DNA of 64,000 nt from Ahaetulla prasina (taxonomy: Eukaryota; Chordata; Lepidosauria; Squamata; Colubridae): positions 64,307,064 through 64,371,063 of the forward strand of contig NC_080542.1 of the NCBI RefSeq assembly GCF_028640845.1, written 5' to 3'. Below the pieces are notes generated by a model, which was not told the DNA's origin, searched no databases, and saw only the letters and a program-made list of their open reading frames with translations. The position numbers and the translations under genes are program-made. Shown piece by piece: positions 22,162-32,336 of the stretch (position 1 is the stretch's first letter; every line of letters starts with the position of its first letter).

Positions 22162-23084
22162 GATTGGTCACGCTGTGATTCGGGGACTGGCGTGCGTGCC
22201 CCACTTCGCTTTCTGGGGCAAGAAGCAGCGAAGTGGCCGGGCTCCCCACAGTACAGGCACAATCCCCCTTGGCGCCTCCGGTTCCGCTCCTGGGCTGTCA
22301 GGCGAGGTCTGGCCGCTCCCAACTCCATGGGCTCTTCCGCAGCGGTTACAAAATGTGGGGCGACCCGGGGTGCTGGTGGTGCAGGAAGTGGGGGTGCAGA
22401 TGTCGACGGCAGGTCCCGGGGGGTGTGACGGGACGGTCGCCATTGCAGACGGGCATCAAGGCGGAGACAAAGGGGCACCAAGCTGTCGAGGGTCCGTGGC
22501 GCCTCCACCTGGGCCAGCTCATCTTGCAATTCCTCTGAGAGTCCCTCCTGGAACGCGTCCACCAGCGCTGCATCATTCCAGTCAAAGTCCTGGCACAAAA
22601 GACGAAATTCGGCGATGTACTCCTGCAGGGGGCGTTTCCCTTGACGGAGTTCCTTAAGGCGCCTGGTTGCCGTCAGCATTCGAACGGGGTCCTCGTACAT
22701 GGTGCGCAGGTGCTGCCAAAAACGCTGTTGGTCCGCCAGCAGGGGGCTGTCCTGGAGCAAGAGGGGCGTGGCCCATCGAGCAGCCGAGCCAGAAAGAAGG
22801 TTAATCACGAAGGCCACCTTAGCCCGGTCGTCTGGGAAATCCTCTGGCCTCATAGCCATGTAGAGCTGGCACTGTCCCAAGAAGGTCGGGAACATCTCAG
22901 GCTGCCCAGAAAACTTATCCGGCACGGTTATCGGGCACTTGCGACGAGGAGGAGGTGGGAGGATGGGGGCTGCAGGCACATCCCAGGCAGCAAGTTGGCC
23001 TGCCAAGTGAGCCACTTGCTGCTGGAGCTGTTGATTAGCCGCTTGTAGCTGCTGTAACTGCTGCTGTACCTGCTGCTGGTCCAT
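22125..23084 (-). CDS. Gag of the sushi-type element, intact
   Basis: A complete 319-codon frame encoding the structural protein that would build virus-like particles around the element's RNA. It starts 40 nt inside the 5' LTR with a glutamine-rich, probably coiled-coil N-terminus (residues 1-32). A proline-rich linker and a capsid-like domain follow, with the FSGQPEMFPTFLGQC, FPDDRAKVAFVINLLSG and KRPLQEYIAEFRLLCQDF blocks. Near residues 278-291 there is one CCHC zinc knuckle (CLYCGEPGHFAASC). Length and motif order match Gag of sushi-ichi-type elements and the related RTL/PEG10 family. It is the only undamaged gene in the element. Pol expression would need the -1 frameshift near its end. 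Whether it is expressed is unknown. Confidence 0.9.
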   Translation of the reverse strand: MDQQQVQQQLQQLQAANQQLQQQVAHLAGQLAAWDVPAAPILPPPPRRKCPITVPDKFSGQPEMFPTFLGQCQLYMAMRPEDFPDDRAKVAFVINLLSGSAARWATPLLLQDSPLLADQQRFWQHLRTMYEDPVRMLTATRRLKELRQGKRPLQEYIAEFRLLCQDFDWNDAALVDAFQEGLSEELQDELAQVEAPRTLDSLVPLCLRLDARLQWRPSRHTPRDLPSTSAPPLPAPPAPRVAPHFVTAAEEPMELGAARPRLTAQERNRRRQGGLCLYCGEPGHFAASCPRKRSGARTPVPESQRDQSGNGAGPTSEKP

Positions 23085-23110
23085 CTTTGGTGGAAGATGT
23101 TTTAGTCGGG

Positions 23111-23122
23111 GTCTTGGACAAA
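23111..23122 (-). other. primer-binding site, probable self-priming type
   Basis: One base inside the 5' LTR the minus strand reads TTTGTCCAAGAC. It lacks the TGG start of a tRNA-primed site. It is perfectly complementary, 12 of 12, to GTCTTGGACAAA at 23336-23347, the predicted 5' end of the element's own RNA. Tf1 and sushi-group elements prime reverse transcription from their own transcript end in this way. Confidence 0.7.
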
Positions 23123-23123
23123 A

Positions 23124-23674
23124 TGTTCTGTTTCCCTCCCCCCAATACTCCCAGCAAAGAGTCAGTCAGAGGCCTCCTTTTCTTCTTTTATTTACATAGA
23201 TACATGTCCTGGCCACGTCTACCCACGGGCCTGCCAAGTTTCTGGAGATAACGAGGAAATTATAGATAAGGCCAGAATTACTCACGAATATATTCTTCCC
23301 TCCATTGATACAGTTTGCCCGCGCAAATTCATTGCTTTGTCCAAGACAAAAAACCAGGAAGTCCCGCCTCCTATTTATAGTCTCTGCAGATGTCACTGCA
23401 TGACAATTATTACTTGGCTTTATCTCAACGTTGCTTCTGCTGCGCGCGCCGGTCACGTCTGCGCAGTCTTGCATCACTCCAAAACTGTTCTTGGGGCATT
23501 GCCAAATCAGAAGAAGGCTCCAGAGAATCAGGCCTTGCCGGCCCCTCCTCCTCCCTTTGAGTGGGTGCCAGGGAGGGAGAGGGCTCAAGAGAAGCAGGGC
23601 TTGCCAGGTCTTCTCCCTCACTTTCTGAATCATCCGAGTCCAAGAGTCCGGGTTCAGGAACCTGGGTCACAACA
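23124..23674 (-). repeat. 5' LTR of the sushi-type element
   Basis: About 551 bp with TG...CA ends on the minus strand (TGTTGTGACCC...CAGAACA). It carries the TATA box and predicted transcript start. Compared with the 3' LTR it has a small insertion near 23164-23175 and scattered substitutions. Confidence 0.9.
23347..23379 (-). promoter_or_regulatory. LTR core promoter: TATA box and predicted start
   Basis: TATAAATA (23372-23379) lies 32 bp upstream of G at 23347, where the 12-nt self-priming sequence begins. TATA spacing and complementarity to the primer-binding site point independently to the same transcript start. Confidence 0.7.
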
Positions 23675-23679
23675 ACGTC
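23675..23679. repeat. target-site duplication ACGTC, right
   Basis: Exact match to 18219-18223. Joining the flanks across the inner element restores the YFDD-box reading of the Mag-like reverse transcriptase. Confidence 0.85.
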
Positions 23680-24250
23680 ATCAAAATAGGAAGCAACCCT
23701 AAAGATGCCGAATAGCAAATGTTCCATCAGACTTTGAAACAACCCTGGGCCACGCTTTCTCCAAACTGTAAGCGTTGATAATGGAACACCCCCCGATGAG
23801 TTATGGTGGTTTATGTTTCATCAGTGGCGTCATCCATGGAGAGCCACTGATAAGTTTGGGCAAGATCTAACTTTGCAAAGGTCTTGCCCTTCCCCCCAAG
23901 AGAATATAACAAATGCTGCACCACTGGTAACGGATAAGTGTTACGTTGAAGAGCCCTATTCAAAGTGCATTTATAATAGCACAAATTCAGACTGGTCCAT
24001 CTGGTTTCACTAGCATCACAATAGGGGTCTCCCAGTTGGCGTGGTCCACCAGTTCCAGTATGCCTTGCTGGAACTGAAACTTATCCAGTTGTTCATCTAC
24101 CTTGGGCTTTAATGCAAATGGCACCCTCCTTGGTTTCATTCTTAATGGTGCCACCTTGGGATCCAACTGAAGAATATTGGGGTACTCCTATATTCTCCCA
24201 ACTTTCCATCAAACCTATCGGCAAACTCTTTACTCAACTCTCAGACAGTT
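23675..24250 (-). pseudogene. Mag-like reverse transcriptase, N-terminal half
   Basis: Minus-strand remnants of the fingers and palm of a Ty3/gypsy reverse transcriptase. The clearest part is the final frame FQSLMEHLLFGIFRVASYFDDV (recognisable as the FQ-x-LMEHLL helix and YFDD box) ending at the insertion point at 23680. Upstream, in broken frames, KPRRVPFALK and a proline-rich segment match the family's N-terminal region near 24100-24140. It cannot function because the catalytic box is split by a 5.4-kb insertion. Confidence 0.75.
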
Positions 24251-24359
24251 TCTCCCAAGATTTTATGAACCCCAGTTTTCTCTAATCTCAAAGTTGCAAA
24301 TCAAATGGGTCCCAGAGGTTAGGCAGTGTGAATATGGCTATGCATAAGCTTCTGCTCAG

Positions 24360-25060
24360 CTTCATGTGGCACCAATCTCTGTAGTGTCTGCCAAGGATAT
24401 GCTTGTTGTTGCCGACCCCATATCCCCTTCCATCTGGCAGGGAGATCCTACAATACGGATGGTAATGTAAATTGTACTACTTCCCGAAATCCCGGTTTGA
24501 TTGCTCACCCTTTCTGAATGACAGCCATCCCTGTTAATAGTAAAACACTCGTCCTCTGGGGTTCTTAGTCTCAGCGGGCCACAATCTTTACTGGCCGCCC
24601 TCACCGAAGGACAACATCATGATTATCTTCCTTGTCTTCAGTGCTCCCCGTAATTCCACCTCTCCCCAATGGATGGTTGCCCCCCTTCTAGTCATCAGGG
24701 GGCTGCCCAACTTCTGTATCTCTTCCATCAATCTGTTTGATTATTCGGTGGCTTCCACTGCTATTTGTAGTGTTAATGTTGGTTTCACCAATAATCGTCT
24801 CTGTAACCGAACATCCTGAACCCCACAGACCAATCTATCTCAAAGGGCTTAATTTAGGTTGCTAAATTCACAATAAATAACTGCTTTTCAGAGGGCTGCC
24901 ATGTAACAGCTGATAGATTCACCCTCCACCTGATCCCTATGGTATAAAGCATGTCTTCTAGCAATGCAAGATGGTCGTGAAACATAATGTTCCCACAATT
25001 GCTTAATAATATATCCCAGGGAACCATCTGAAGGGACTGGGGAGCAATGACCACCATCTC
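24360..25060 (-). pseudogene. Mag-like gag and protease remnants
   Basis: Minus-strand pieces before the reverse transcriptase. A protease-like block reads QMEGDMGSATTSISL (about 24400-24450), in which the aspartic protease DTG triplet appears as DMG. Upstream, RDRLVCGVQDVRLQRRLL and TLTLQIAVEA (about 24760-24830) resemble the gag region of Mag-type elements. Stops interrupt both. In a working element these would supply the particle shell and its processing enzyme. Confidence 0.6.
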
Positions 25061-25338
25061 GAACACTTATTTTCCACAAATGCTCAAGAAAAGTTTGTTT
25101 TTGAAAACTTGTTTATGATTATAACTGTGATATTTGTATATTCATTAGCTTCCAATATACAGTCAAAAAGGATTAAATAAGAATCCCACATCTTTGTTTC
25201 GGGATCAAATGGTGGGTTAGCCATTCTCTTTCCAAAACAACAGTCGTCACTCACACATGCCCCTTTTATCTCTACGACCTCTCAATCAGCACTTCTCTGT
25301 GTGGGCTCAGAGCCCAGCATTCCCTCCTTCATCACCAA

Positions 25339-25529
25339 TGAAAAGTTGTGTATGGGAACATAGACAAGAAGCCAGACTTCCAGCAGCAACGTTTATTTAA
25401 GATAAGGATTCATTATAAACCAACATGCAGATCCCTGCTCACAGCCCCTTTTTATAAACTGTCAGCCTTTAACCAATAACTTTAAAATATGTCCCGCACC
25501 TCTTTGTTCATGCCTGTGTGGACATAACA
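25339..25529 (-). repeat. 5' LTR of the Mag-like element
   Basis: 191 bp, homologous to 16801-17003 with indels; the minus strand begins TGTTATGTCCACACAGG. On its inner side the minus strand continues TTGGTGATGAAGG, a TGG-containing candidate primer-binding site that I cannot match to a tRNA. The flanking 5-mers (AACAG and AGTAG) differ at two positions, so the target duplication is uncertain. Confidence 0.75.
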
Positions 25530-27720
25530 AGTAGAGTGTGAAAAGTCAGTGTGACAGACTCTAATACTTGAAAAATAGAAACACAGCACAATTTATTAGG
25601 AGGTCTTCTGTCAAAAATGAAGCTCTCTTGTATATCTTTCATCCATTGTAATATAAACTGTTTTCAGAATTTCTGAGACCCTAATCCTTAGTATTTTGTA
25701 TGGGATATAAATCTAATATAAAAATATTTTATTTAATCAAAATACATCCACTTGGTTTTCTTTCTTTTTCTTTTTTGCTTAATGCAAATGAAAAATACAT
25801 TCAGACAGTATTTTTTAAATTATTAGACAAAGTACTTGCTCTAGTAAATGGTTAAGTCACTGTTAAAGATGACCTGAAATAACTCTAAGAAAATTGTTCC
25901 TAAATTTTAATTGAAGTCACTTAAAGAAATAGAGGCAACTCATATTTATTATGTATAATAAAAGAGATGATTTCATTACTTAGTACAGCAAGCAACAATA
26001 GCTACACCACTGTGCAAAGAAAAAGCATTAAAAATTAGTTCCCTTTTATCATATTTTGCAGGGTTGTAAAATATGCTGTTGTTTTAAAAAAGAGCAGCAA
26101 AAACTGAGATCTTTAGAAATGAAAGCTCTTCCACTGCATTCTGCTAAATTGATGTTACGTCTTTATAAAGATATTTATTGAAGCGTCTTCAGGAAAATGA
26201 AGAAATGAACTGCACCAAACATATATTTAAACCATTGATATATATTCTGAGTCTCAAGGCTATGACATTTGGAAACCTTGAGTAGCTCTCTCAGAATTAA
26301 ATTACATCAATATAGTGATGATATTATTTGTTTCTAACCCTTCAGCTTTTCAGAAGATAGCACTTGGCAAGTGTAGCTCTTAGATTGAAAAACTTGCCTA
26401 TCCCCAATTTAACTGAGACTTCCAAAAATCCTTTACTACTGTCTATGACCAGCATGTATTGGAAAAGTGATTGATAAGATAAACTTTGATTAGTTGCAGA
26501 TATGCTACAGTTGCTAGCAAAATGTGGAATACTTTTCCTTCCAAAAAGACATTTACTGCAGCCATTTTGAATTCAAAAAAGACCTCCAAAAATCCTATTT
26601 TTTCTATTTAAAATATTTTTCCAATTTTTCTAATAGCAAATAATTCTTACTACTAATAAAATATATAATTATCATATTATATAAAGATTATAACTTTTCA
26701 TGTGAATTTAAATGTTGTTATAAATACTACCATAAAATATCAAATCCATCTTGAAGGGAGCAAAAATAAATCTAATGCGCCATGTCACAAAGCTATTAAA
26801 TTATTTGAATTTTGTGAAATGATTTCATATCTTTATGTTTAACATCCAACAGAATATTTGAAGAAACATTTTATGAAATGTGGCAATTTCTAAGAATCTG
26901 TACGTTATTACACTGCAGAAATTTACATATTATCAATTAATAATTAGAAGAAATTTGAAGTGGTCAAACTAAAAGAAACAATCACAAATTCTTTCCAACA
27001 TTAAGTTTGAGGATCACTTAGTAATCAAAAAGCAATAAATGGTTTTTTGGAGCAATTAAAGAACAATATTTTGCATTGTTCCATGTTTCTGTAAACATTT
27101 ATGAGACAAAGAACAAATTATGAATAATTTATATACAATGATAATGTAAATCTATTAAGTTTCCATAATTTGTAAAGATTATGGAGTTTAACTATTTATC
27201 AGTAATGCACACATATGCACATAGCTTTTTAATTTGAATCATATATGAGAGACCTCCATAAGAATACACACAAAAATGCACTATGAAACTTGAAGCAGTT
27301 TTTCATCATATTACCTTCCATAATTAGGAGTCTTTGTCAGTCTTTTCCTGTTAACACAAACGTGGCATACTCAATTATTTGAAAAAGAAAATATGATTAT
27401 TAATAATATGCCCCATCATGCTGAGTAACTCAAAATTGCTTGAGAATAATCAACATTTAATTGTGAAGGTTGAAATATGGATAATAGCTGTGCTCTTCTG
27501 TTTGGAAAGAAAAACAGCTTAATTTTAATCCCATTATTTCTCTTCCCTCCAGCACAGTGAAGTGCTAAAACTGCTATAATGCTAAGGAAATAGCTTTTTT
27601 TCTTTTTAAGCTACTCTTTACCACTCCTTATAAGATAAAGACTTATCTATTCTACCTGCTACAATGCTTCCTTTAGTAACTCTGGAACAGAGGTTCCAAA
27701 ACTCTTCAGCTCTTTGACTG
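25530..27720. other. no gene recognised
   Basis: AT-rich sequence with no recognisable coding region or repeat family. Confidence 0.6.
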
Positions 27721-27721
27721 C

Positions 27722-27790
27722 CATTTTAGTACAGTGATTAGAATTCAGTATTGCAGGCAAATTCTGTCAACTGCTGATTGCCAGCATTTG
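27722..27790 (+). repeat. tRNA-derived SINE head fragment
   Basis: TTTAGTACAGTGATTAGAA... resembles the head of the SINE at 40727 (box A region GTGCAGCGGTTAGAG, then TGCAGTACTGCAG and CTGCTGACTGCTG). Only the first 70 bp are recognisable. Confidence 0.5.
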
Positions 27791-27899
27791 TTGTTTTAAC
27801 TAATACTAATACATACTGTTTTAACTAATAATATTATGAATAATAATAAAAATAATAACATCTAGCAAAACCTACCAGATAATAAAAGATCCAAACAAA

Positions 27900-28200
27900 G
27901 GGGAATGGAACTACAGGACAAATACATACCAACAACTTTGAAATTGATAACTAGTGTAGTAGCTGATGTAGTCCAACAACATCTAGTTGAAAAAAGCTGT
28001 TTCCATCTGAACAGAAAGGAAACTGCCCAAACACACTGTCCTTCAGCAAGGCAGCACCCTGACATAGCAGTGGAGTTTGTGTGCTTTGAGGAAGATGAGA
28101 GCTATGCCAGAGATTCAACCATACTGGACAGGTCTCATCAGAGGAATCAGACAGAGTGTTCTTTGAAAAGAAAAAGAAAAAAATGGTGACACGTAAATTA
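27900..28200. other. unidentified, moderately open in several frames
   Basis: Frames of about 90-130 codons occur on both strands (27905-28189 plus; 27951-28340 minus). None matches a family I know, and the minus-strand one runs into the MITE at 28262. Probably an old repeat. Confidence 0.3.
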
Positions 28201-28261
28201 CAGAAACTAATACCAGCTTGGACATCACCAAGGTGAATAAGCACCATGATAGGAGTTGGAG

Positions 28262-28577
28262 CAGGGGTAAAATCCATCAGGTTCTGACAGGTTCTGGAGA
28301 ACTGGTAGCAGAAATTTTGAGTAGTTCGGAGAACTGGCAAATACTACCTCTGGCTGGTCCCAGAGTGAGGTGGGAATGGAGATTTTGCAATAACCTTCCC
28401 CCAGGAGTGGGGAGGGAAAGGGGATTTTGCAGTATCCTTCCCCTGGAGTGGGGTGGAAATGGAGATTTTGCAGTATACTTCCCCTGCCACGCCCATCAAG
28501 TCACGCCCACCAAGCCATGCCACACCCACCAAGCCAAACCCACAAAACAGATAGTAAAAAATTGGATTTCACCAATG
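28262..28577. mobile_element. hAT-type MITE (family 1) with perfect 8-bp target duplication
   Basis: A 316-bp element, related in inverse orientation to 3567-3841 (shared GGTTCTGGAGAACTGG and GATTTTGCAGTATCCTTCCC blocks). Ends are CAGGGGTAAAATCCA and, inverted, CATTGGTGAAATCCA. AGTTGGAG occurs exactly on both sides (28254-28261 and 28578-28585), the 8-bp signature of a hAT transposase. Confidence 0.88.
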
Positions 28578-28585
28578 AGTTGGAG

Positions 28586-29038
28586 TACCTGAACATTTGG
28601 TAAAAATGGGCTACAGGACTCAGGACTGTTGGCTTACAATTAATGAAAGAAAAGATGTTTGCCTGCTGCTAAGATACAGTGATAGAAAACAAACAAATAA
28701 CCTGTTATAATAGACTGATGAGAAGAGAATATTTGGATGAATGCACCAATTTTGGAAAGAACTACATACAGAATCAGAAATAACAGAGGCTAATGTAAAC
28801 ATCAAAAATACAAAAGAAAGTATTCACAAAAGAAAAATTGAAAGAATAGTAAACAACTAGTTGTGGCAAAGGAAATAAACCTTGCCAGAAGTAACTCAAA
28901 ATTTACAGGCAAAGCAGGAGTACTTGATTATAGAGGAAGCCAGCATAATTATTCAATTGTTTTCATTTGAAAATCAGTTACTCTTTTCTTTGCCTCAGAA
29001 AGGACACAGCCCTCCAATTGTAGAAGAATTTAATCACT
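28586..29038. other. no gene recognised
   Basis: A-rich sequence with no recognisable gene or repeat. Confidence 0.55.
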
Positions 29039-29040
29039 GA

Positions 29041-29173
29041 ATATCTACCCAAAATAAGACTCTGTCTTATATTTTTTTGAATCCTGAAATAAGCGCTTGG
29101 CCATATTGCCATGCGCTCAGAAGCCCAATTGGCCTTATTATCAGGGGATGTCTTATTTTGGTGGAAACAGGGT
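29041..29173. mobile_element. short MITE, second copy
   Basis: Opposite-orientation relative of 11636-11767: AAATAAGACTCTGTCTTAT at the left, GTCTTATTTTGGTGGAAAC at the right. Ends read TA-CCC and GGG-TA, consistent with a TA target duplication. Confidence 0.6.
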
Positions 29174-29347
29174 AGAACAGCACAAAAACATCAGGATAAG
29201 TTACTTGAGTTGAAGATTGTTCCTTAGTGGATGATCACTTAAATATGACCTAGTAGTGTGTAGCCACCACCACAAAAAAAAGCTAATACAAGTCTGGGTT
29301 GTATAAACCGAGGCATAGAATTAAAGTAACGTGAAGTATTACTACTA

Positions 29348-29730
29348 CCGTATATACTCGAGTATAAGCCGAGTTTTTCAGCACATTTTTTGTGCTGAAA
29401 AACGTCCCCTCGGCTTATACTCGGGTCTATACGGCTTATACTCAAGTTTTGTTTTTAAGCCCTCGGCTTATACTCGGTATATCGACATACTCGAGTTTTT
29501 TTTTTCTTTTTTTCACATTTTACCGGACTGAAGCCCTGCCGGTGCAGTGGGGGGGCGGGGCGGGGGAGCCGCCAGCCTTCTCAGCTGAGGGAGGGAGGGT
29601 TTCCCCAACCGGTAGGTGCCTCATTTCCCACCCTCGGCTTATACTCGAGTCCCCAGTTTACCCCAGTTTTTGGGGTAAAATTGGGGACCTCGGCTTATAC
29701 TCGGATCGGCTTATATTCGAGTATATACTG
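29348..29730. mobile_element. TA-flanked (Tc1/mariner-type) MITE in CR1
   Basis: A 383-bp element with long inverted ends (CCGTATATACTCGAGTATAA at the left; the right end is its complement with two differences), flanked by TA at 29346-29347 and 29731-29732. Removing it with one TA restores continuous CR1 sequence. CTCGGCTTATACTCG is repeated several times inside. A perfect internal palindrome (TTTTTCAGCACA/TGTGCTGAAAAA) lies at 29373-29401. Confidence 0.85.
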
Positions 29731-29927
29731 TACTTTATAAAACCCGAGTAAGACCATCCCTGGAATACTGCAACCAATTTTGGTTACTATACTACAAAAA
29801 AAATTGTGAGACTGGAAAAAGTGCAGAGAAGAGCAACTAAGATGATCAAAGGCCTGGAGACTAAAACATATGAATAGCAGCTGCAGGATTTGGGTTTGGC
29901 TAGTCTAAAAAAAAGAAGAGTTAGGGG

Positions 29928-30397
29928 AAACATTTTTACTAGAAGAATTCTTCACTCCTCCGAAAACAACAAAATACCTTATACCGACAGACTTGAAATC
30001 CTGGGATTAGAAAACTTACAACTCCGTCAACTTCGACATGACCTGTGTTTAACACACAAAATCATCTATTGCAATATCCTTCCTATAAAAGACTACTTCA
30101 GCTTCAATCGCAATATTACAAGAGCAAAAAATAGATTCAAGCTAAATGTCAACCGCTTCAAACTTGATTGCAGAAAATATGACTTCATTAACAGAGTTGT
30201 TAATGCTTGGAACTCATTACCTGACTCCATAGTCTCTACTCAAAATCCCAAAATCTTCAACCAAAAGCTGTCTACTATTGACCTCACCCCATTCCTGAGA
30301 GGACTATAAAGGGTCGTGCATAAGAGCACAAATGTGCCTACCGTTCCTGTCCTATTGTTCCCTTCATTATATCCAATTAATATAGTTGATGCATAAA

Positions 30398-30444
<47 letters not shown>

Positions 30445-30533
30445 GTATGTATATATATATATATATATTCTTCAAGATATGCTGTTTTATCTATGACATT
30501 TGTTTGTGTATACTGTTGTGACAAAAAAAAACA
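29928..30533 (+). mobile_element. LINE-A copy inserted in CR1
   Basis: A 5'-truncated LINE-A starting within the reverse transcriptase C-terminus and ending in a GTGACAAAAAAAAACAC tail. Its 3' UTR contains an expanded (AT)n/(GTAT)n microsatellite at 30402-30470. Its coding end is open from the CR1 junction to the stop at 30307-30309. Confidence 0.85.
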
Positions 30534-30596
30534 CATGACAGCAGTATTCCAGTAACTGAGAGGCTGCCACATAGAAGAGAGGAAATTCTGTCAAAT

Positions 30597-30868
30597 TCAC
30601 AAACCCTGTGATCTCTTCCCAAAATCCCCAAAGCTTCAACCAAAAACTGTCTACTATTGACTTACCCCATTCCTAAGAGGTCTGTAAGGGGCGTGCATAA
30701 GAGCACAAGTGTGCCTACCGTTCCCGTCCTACTGTTTCCTTTTGTTATATCCAATTTATATAGTTATTACATGCTTATACTCATATATATGCTTATATAT
30801 TGTATAGTTATTTTTAATGCTTATGCTTATATATACTGTGTGACAAAATAAAAAAAATAAAAAAATAA
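30597..30868 (+). mobile_element. LINE-A 3' end, second copy in CR1
   Basis: Begins near CACAAACCCTGTGATCTC, covers the last coding codons (CTACTATTGACTTACCCC), the 3' UTR signature and a TAAAAAAAATAAAAAAATAAA tail. CR1 sequence resumes at about 30869. Confidence 0.85.
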
Positions 30869-31318
30869 ATTATTATCCAATGCATCAGAGGGGCAGGACA
30901 AGAAACAATGGTTGGAAACAAATCAAAGAGAGAAACAACCTGGAATTAAGGACATACTTCCTAACAGGGAAGACAATTAATCAGTGGAACAGCTTGCCTC
31001 CAGAAATCATGGGTGCTCCATCACTGGATGTTTTAAGAGGAGTCTGGACAGTCACTTCTCTGAAATAGTACAGGTTCTTCTACTTGAGCAGGGGGCTGGA
31101 CTAGAAGACCTCCAAGATTTCTTCCAGCTCTTTCATTCTATTATTTTAAGAAGAGATTGGACAGCCACTTGACCAAAATGGTATAGGGCAGGGGTGTCCA
31201 AACTACGGCCCGCGGGCCAACTGCGGCCCGCGGGTCAGTTTTTATTGGCCCGCAGCAAATTCTGGAAGTATAATTTAATATGGCCCTTTTAAGCTCGGAG
31301 GCTCAGCTCCTCCCCATG

Positions 31319-32300
31319 GGCGGGGAATAATGAAGGGAGGGGGCAGAGGAGGCGGCGAGCGGGAAAGAGGCTGCTGGCCGTGCCTGCCCCCAGCAGTTCT
31401 ACCCTCGCCTTCCTCGGGCCGCCTGGCGAGGCTCCTCGCGCCTCCCCATGTTGGACACGCGTGGCGGCAGTAACAACATCGAGAAACAGGTGAGGAGGCG
31501 GCAAGCGCGAAAGAGGCTGCTGGCCGTGCCCGGCCCAGCAGTTCTATCCTCGCCTTCCTCGGGCAGGGAATAACGCGAGGGAGGAGGCGCAAGCGCGCGA
31601 AGAGGCTGCTGGCGTGCCCGGCCCAGCAGTTCTATCCTCGCCTTCCTCGGGCAGGGAATAACGAAGGGAGGGGGGGAGGAGGCGGCGGCAAGCGCGAAAG
31701 AGGCTGCTGGCCGTGCCCGGCCCAGCAGTTCTATCCTCGCCTTCCTCGGGCAGGGAATAACGAAGGGAGGGGGGGAGGAGGAGGCGGCAAGCGCGAAAGA
31801 GGCTGCTGGCCGTGCCCGGCCCAGCAGTTCTATCCTCGCCTTCCTCGGGCAGGGAATAACGAAGGGAGGGGGGGAGGAGGCGGCGGCAAGCGCGAAAGAG
31901 GCTGCTGGCCGTGCCCGGCCCAGCAGTTCTATCCTCGCCTTCCTCGGGCAGGGAATAACGAAGGGGGGGGGAGGAGGCGGCGGCAAGCGCGAAAGAGGCT
32001 GCTGGCCGTGCCCGGCCCAGCAGTTCTATCCTCACCTTCCTCGGGCAGGGAATAACGAAGGGAGGGGGGGAGGAGGCGGCGGCAAACACGAAAGAGGCTG
32101 CTGGCCGTGCTCGGCCCAGCAGTTCTATCCTCGCCTTCCTCGGGCAGGGAATAACGAAGGGAGGGGGGGAGGAGGAGGCGGCAAGCGCGAAAGAGGCTGC
32201 TGGCCGTGCCCGGCCCAGCAGTTCTATCCTCGCCTTCCTCGGGCCGCCTGGTGAGGCTCCTCGCGCCTCCACCCCTTGGGCAGGGAATAACGAAGGGAGT
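31319..32300. repeat. GC-rich minisatellite, about 99-bp period
   Basis: Copies of GGGCAGGGAATAACGAAGGG start at about 31561, 31649, 31748, 31847, 31946, 32043, 32142 and 32278 (variant also at 31319). Spacing is 88, 99, 99, 99, 97 and 99 bp, then an altered last unit. Each unit carries AGGCTGCTGGCCGTGCCCGG and CAGTTCTATCCTCGCC. The CGGGCCGCCTGG block occurs only in the first and last units. It sits inside the hAT element, ahead of the transposase. Confidence 0.92.
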
Positions 32301-32336
32301 TTCAAGTTCATACCAAATACAAAACAAAGTTAAGAT

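Larger units (their letters stand above)
18224..23674 (-). mobile_element. sushi-type (chromovirus) Ty3/gypsy retrotransposon, nearly full length
   Basis: A 5.45-kb minus-strand element with two LTRs of about 545 bp, a 5-bp target duplication, an intact gag frame, and a pol region with protease, reverse transcriptase, RNase H, integrase and a C-terminal chromodomain. It is strikingly GC- and CpG-rich compared with its surroundings, which suggests a fairly recent arrival. The two LTRs differ at roughly a dozen to fifteen positions by eye, plus one small indel. Pol carries many frameshifts and at least one stop, so it cannot move by itself. It sits inside the catalytic box of a Mag-like element. 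Confidence 0.92.
16801..25529 (-). mobile_element. Mag-like Ty3/gypsy LTR retrotransposon, disrupted
   Basis: An old minus-strand LTR element whose internal region is split by a second LTR element (18224-23674) and by a LINE-A copy (about 17800-17995). Its own LTRs are at 16801-17003 and 25339-25529. In transcription order it holds gag-like, protease, reverse transcriptase and RNase H remnants. The integrase has been deleted, because RNase H passes almost directly into the 3' LTR region. Without the insertions it would be only about 3.1 kb. Confidence 0.8.

Noticed and set aside
19057..23702. Many plus-strand open frames of 60-266 codons across the chromovirus
   Set aside because: They are antisense shadows of gag and pol in GC-rich DNA. 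They lack recognisable domains, while the minus strand has a consistent order of retroelement domains.
30402..30470. CRISPR-like or other spaced repeat array
   Set aside because: It is a plain (AT)n/(GTAT)n microsatellite in a LINE tail. No direct repeats with unique spacers occur anywhere in the window.
31399..32327. Long minus-strand open frames of 132 to 255 codons over the GC-rich array
   Set aside because: They are the minisatellite read in different frames. A 99-bp period (33 codons) keeps any open frame open, so the length is not evidence of a gene.
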